Origin: Edwardsiella tarda ATCC 15947 = NBRC 105688
GTDB taxonomy: Bacteria > Pseudomonadota > Gammaproteobacteria > Enterobacterales > Enterobacteriaceae
Length of the DNA: 64,000 bases
Direction: 5' to 3'
Assembly: GCF_003113495.2 (NCBI RefSeq)
Contig: NZ_CP084506.1
Location: 1,674,001-1,738,000 of the forward strand
Each line of letters starts with the position of its first letter. The first letter of the stretch is position 1. Below are positions 61,160 to 64,000 of the stretch, one piece after another. The notes below the pieces were generated by a model, which saw only the letters and a list, made by a program, of their open reading frames with translations, made no database searches and was not told the DNA's origin. A program made the translations under genes and the position numbers.

Positions 61160-61173
61160 TGACGAGACTGTCA
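61160..61173 (-). promoter_or_regulatory. SilR/CusR-box-like site upstream of silE
   Basis: TGAC-GAGACT-GTCA keeps both half sites of the CusR box (TGACAANNTTGTCA) at the right spacing but not the inner and outer A/T bases. It lies about 185 bases before the silE start, in the 448-base gap between silS and silE, which otherwise holds no gene. Confidence 0.4.
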
Positions 61174-61353
61174 TCTATCATCATATTGATTTATCACTAT
61201 TATTCACCTCGTTTGTCGGGTGGGTGAACGTGGACGAGGTCGAGGACGGCGAAGCATCGAGCCTGCGCGTCGGTATCGGTGGTGTGTGAGCGTTTGTCGC
61301 GCGAGGGCGCGAAGCGTGTGGATCGTGCGGCACGAGTCGTTGAGTCTCCGCTG

Positions 61354-61390
61354 GCGTTGCCCTGAGGCGCGCTGCGCCAGAGGGCAACGC
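61354..61390 (-). terminator. Nested hairpin downstream of silS
   Basis: Outer arms GCGTTGCCCT / AGGGCAACGC enclose an inner GGCGC/GCGCC stem. It lies 33 bases after the silS stop on the minus strand and probably ends the silRS message before silE. No T-run is visible. Confidence 0.55.
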
Positions 61391-61422
61391 GTGCCTCAAG
61401 GGGCCGGTAGTTGAGGCAGAGA

Positions 61423-62874
61423 TTACGCCTTGCCGTGTTCGGCGCGTGCGAGGGAAAAGTGAAAGCGGGTGGCCTCGCTATCGGAGCTGACCCAGACTTG
61501 GCCTTGATGTGCCGTGATGATCGACTTGACGATGGCTAGGCCGATGCCGCTTCCTTCCCCCTTACGCTGGCGTGCGGGATCGACGCGATAGAAGCGGTCA
61601 AACAGCCGGGGCAGATGCTGCGCCGCGATCGGCGTGCCGGGGTTAGCGACGCAGAGTTGTACCCTGTCCTTTGTCTCGCTGAGTCGTACATGTATGCATT
61701 GGCCTGCCGGCGTATGGCGGATGGCGTTAGACAACAGATTGCTGATGACCCGTCGCACCATCAAGGGATCGCCCCAGGCGGCTGCGGCCTGGCCGTCGAA
61801 GCGCAGGGTTACCCGGCACTCCTCTGCCCAGGCTTCGAAGAAGTCGAAGACCTTCAGGGTCTCCTCGCGGAGATCGAACGGAAGGCAGTTTAGGCCGAGG
61901 CGTTGATTGTCCGCTTGCGCCAGAAAGAGCATGTCATTCACCATCTTCGCCATACGCTGGTACTCTTCGAGATTCGAATAGATGACCTCCTCCAACTCGT
62001 GTTGGGTACGCGCCTGGCTTAACACGATCTCGCTTTGGGTGATCAGGTTGGTGATGGGGGTACGCATCTCATGGGCAATGTCGGCAGAGAAGTTTGCCTG
62101 GCGGGTAAAAACATCCTCGATGCGGGCGAGCATCTGGTTGAAGGAGAGGACGAGTTGTTGCAGCTCGATCGGCACCGCGCCCGGTTCGAGGCGGGTATCG
62201 AGGTTCTTTGCGGTGATGCTCTTGATCGTGCCGCTGAGTTGGCGTAGCGGTTGGTGTCCGTTGTACACGGCGAGCAGCACGATGAAAATGATCAGCAGGC
62301 TGATAAAGGCCGCGCAGATCATCAGATCCCGCTTTAGCTGGTCGAGATAGTGCAGGTGTACGTTGATCGAGAGGGCAATCAACAGGGTGTAGGGGGCCTG
62401 TGGATCGCCCGCCGGGTAGACGGTGCTGGCGATCAGACGGTACGCCTCGGGGTGCGCCGCATCGTGCGGGGACGCGTGCCGGGTATTCGACCAGCGGAAG
62501 ACTTGGCCGCTTTGTAGGTAATGCGGCAAGGCGGGTAATTGCCAGACGGCGTTGAGGTGGGCGGCGGAGTCTGAGCGGTAGAGGAAGCGCTGGTCATCGG
62601 CGCGGATCGCGACGCTGATGTTCTGATAGCCAGCCAGTACGCGGTTCAGCATCTCCTGGCGAGGGACGTCGGGACGGGGTGGCTCTTGCAAGACGCGCAG
62701 GATGCTGCTGCGCACCTGTTGGAGCGTGCCGTTATCCAGCTCGGCGAAGTGACGCTCGACGGAGTAGATCATGATCCAGGTGAACACGGCGAAGGCGAGA
62801 CTGGTTGCCAGGGAGATGGTCAGGGTCAGGCGTGCCGCCAGCGAGATGGGGCGTCGTAGGGGGTTACGGCTCAT
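61423..62874 (-). CDS. silS: SilS/CusS-type copper/silver sensor histidine kinase
   Basis: A 483-residue sensor kinase (CusS 480). Two membrane segments (about 18-38 and 185-206) frame the periplasmic metal-sensing loop (about 39-184). HAMP then leads to the H-box [23 protein letters not shown], the N-box [18 protein letters not shown] and [14 protein letters not shown]. It senses periplasmic Ag+/Cu+ and phosphorylates SilR/CusR. Its start overlaps the regulator gene by 11 bases. Sil and Cus names cannot be separated firmly from sequence alone. Confidence 0.9.
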   Translation of the reverse strand: MSRNPLRRPISLAARLTLTISLATSLAFAVFTWIMIYSVERHFAELDNGTLQQVRSSILRVLQEPPRPDVPRQEMLNRVLAGYQNISVAIRADDQRFLYRSDSAAHLNAVWQLPALPHYLQSGQVFRWSNTRHASPHDAAHPEAYRLIASTVYPAGDPQAPYTLLIALSINVHLHYLDQLKRDLMICAAFISLLIIFIVLLAVYNGHQPLRQLSGTIKSITAKNLDTRLEPGAVPIELQQLVLSFNQMLARIEDVFTRQANFSADIAHEMRTPITNLITQSEIVLSQARTQHELEEVIYSNLEEYQRMAKMVNDMLFLAQADNQRLGLNCLPFDLREETLKVFDFFEAWAEECRVTLRFDGQAAAAWGDPLMVRRVISNLLSNAIRHTPAGQCIHVRLSETKDRVQLCVANPGTPIAAQHLPRLFDRFYRVDPARQRKGEGSGIGLAIVKSIITAHQGQVWVSSDSEATRFHFSLARAEHGKA

Positions 62875-63547
62875 CGGGCACCTCAAGCATGTAGCCTACA
62901 CCGCGCACCGTCTGGATCAGCTTAGGCTCGAAGTCGAGATCGATTTTGGCGCGCAGGCGCTTGACGGCCACATCGATGGCATTGGTATCGCTGTCGAAGT
63001 TCATGTCCCAGACCTGGGAGGCGATCAACGAGCGGGGCAGAACCTCCCCCTGATGGCGGATGAAAAACTCCAGCAGGGTGAACTCCTTACCGGTCAGGGT
63101 GAGACGCTTGCCGCTACGTGTCACCTTCCGCGAGAGGAGATCGAGGGTGAGATCGGCCACCTGAAACTGACGCTCCGGTATGTGGCTGTTGCCGCGACGC
63201 AACAGGGTTCTCACCCGAGCCAGGAGTTCGGCGAAGGCAAAGGGCTTGACCAGATAATCGTCGGCCCCGAGTTCTAATCCCTTCACCCGTTGCTCGATGG
63301 TACCCAGGGCGCTGAGCAGTAGGATCGGCACCCCTTGGTTGGCGTTGCGCAGCATGCGCACCACATCCCAGCCATTGACGTCGGGCAGCAGGATGTCGAG
63401 GATGATCAGATCATAGCCAGCAGTCATCGCCAAATGATATCCCGTCAAACCGTTGTCGGTGAGATCGACGACAAATCCCGCCTCGGTTAACCCTTTACTC
63501 AGGTATTTCCCGGTTTTTACCTCATCTTCGACGATCAGTATCTTCAC
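62864..63547 (-). CDS. silR: SilR/CusR-type response regulator
   Basis: A 227-residue OmpR-family regulator, the same length as CusR. The receiver carries Asp8 and the phospho-acceptor Asp51 ([14 protein letters not shown]) and Lys in [10 protein letters not shown]. The winged helix has [49 protein letters not shown], practically the CusR/SilR family text. The start is a GTG (63547). It should bind the palindrome between this gene and silC. Confidence 0.92.
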   Translation of the reverse strand: MKILIVEDEVKTGKYLSKGLTEAGFVVDLTDNGLTGYHLAMTAGYDLIILDILLPDVNGWDVVRMLRNANQGVPILLLSALGTIEQRVKGLELGADDYLVKPFAFAELLARVRTLLRRGNSHIPERQFQVADLTLDLLSRKVTRSGKRLTLTGKEFTLLEFFIRHQGEVLPRSLIASQVWDMNFDSDTNAIDVAVKRLRAKIDLDFEPKLIQTVRGVGYMLEVPDEP

Positions 63548-63616
63548 CCTATGCTCCGTTATCTCGTGACGTCTCGGCCATTGTAGGGCGCACGCGAGTG
63601 AGATCAATCGATGAAC

Positions 63617-63644
63617 GGGAAAATGACAGCTTTGTCATTTTCCC
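63617..63644. promoter_or_regulatory. CusR/SilR box between silR and silC
   Basis: A perfect palindrome with 12-base arms GGGAAAATGACA / TGTCATTTTCCC around GCTT. It fits the CusR box consensus AAAATGACAANNTTGTCATTTT except for one inner base pair. It stands midway between the divergent silR (63547) and silC (63740) starts, so it can control both. Confidence 0.9.
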
Positions 63645-63739
63645 GTCACCGGACAAAGCGTATGGGTTTGTTAAGGTTGCCCACATCCTTTGGCGGCCTG
63701 ATGGGGCCCCTTCATCGACGTGTTTGGGCTATCAGCGTT

Positions 63740-64000
63740 ATGGTTAAGATAAAGCAATTAGGCGTCAGTATGGTATTGGCCCTGACGGGGTGCGTCTCCC
63801 TCGCGCCAGAGTATCAGCGCCCGCCATCCCCGGTAGCGGCACGGTTCTCCTCGTCGCAGGCGGCCAGTGTCGAGGCGCCATCGCACTACCAGGATCACGG
63901 CTGGCGCCAATTCTTTCACGAGACGCAGGTTCAGCGGCTGATCGAGCAGGCATTGCGCAACAATCGTGACCTGCGCCAGGCGGTGCTCAATGTGCGTCTG
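63740..64000 (+). CDS. silC: SilC/CusC-type outer-membrane efflux lipoprotein, partial
   Basis: The first 87 codons of a TolC-family efflux channel. The start MVKIKQLGVSMVLALTGCVSLAPEYQRP has a lipobox LTGC followed by the typical APxYxRP motif. AGWRxFF-like (HGWRQFFHETQVQRLIEQALRNNRDLRQAVLNV) is the family text of the first helices. It would export Ag+/Cu+ with SilBA/CusBA; those genes should follow beyond the window. It runs off the right edge in frame. Confidence 0.9.
   Translation, partial: MVKIKQLGVSMVLALTGCVSLAPEYQRPPSPVAARFSSSQAASVEAPSHYQDHGWRQFFHETQVQRLIEQALRNNRDLRQAVLNVRL

Overview
The window looks like chromosomal DNA of a GC-rich enteric bacterium (Enterobacterales) carrying the right-hand 31 kb of a lambda-type prophage. 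Chromosomal genes letA-letB, msrC, proQ, prc and htpX stand in the order known from Escherichia coli. A complete tetrathionate reductase locus, a put locus and a sil/cus-type silver/copper locus surround them. This mix and the high GC suggest Edwardsiella or a close relative (Hafniaceae); that is an inference, since no rRNA gene is present.

Prophage, 1 to about 31.0 kb. The order is that of lambda read from the middle of the early right operon: an immunity module (C4-like RNA, Icd/Rha), replication genes O-like and P-like with repeats that look like an origin, a PerC-like regulator, a DUF968 protein, antiterminator Q, lysis genes (holin, GH108 endolysin, Rz/Rz1), a cos-like site, and the full lambda-type head and tail set (terminase, W, portal, ClpP-protease/capsid fusion, cement, FII, Z, U, V, G/T, H, M, L, K, I, J, side tail fibre, Tfa). 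Integrase, repressor and the left attachment site lie outside the window. AT-rich cargo genes interrupt the scheme in three places: a membrane protein on the minus strand after Q, three genes between endolysin and Rz, and a HEPN-motif protein on the minus strand just before cos. The portal gene appears to have lost one base near its 3' end.

Junction, 31.0 to 31.7 kb. Phased CGACAAC repeats, possibly integrase arm sites, are followed by the host small RNA gene sdsR on the minus strand.

Chromosome, 31.7 to 50.7 kb. A CSS-motif/EAL phosphodiesterase, a ycgJ/pliG-like pair, and a DUF134 regulator plus NifX-like protein operon with duplicated operators lead into ttrRS and the divergent ttrBCA. 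These let the cell respire tetrathionate. letAB (envelope lipid transport), msrC, proQ and prc follow.

Chromosome, 50.7 to 64 kb. A periplasmic alpha-amylase gene (malS) is broken by an internal deletion. After it come htpX, the divergent putA/putP proline-use pair with GTTGCA operators, and a silver/copper resistance locus: a short SilE, SilS/CusS, SilR/CusR and the start of silC/cusC, with a perfect CusR-box palindrome between the divergent units. The window ends inside silC/cusC.
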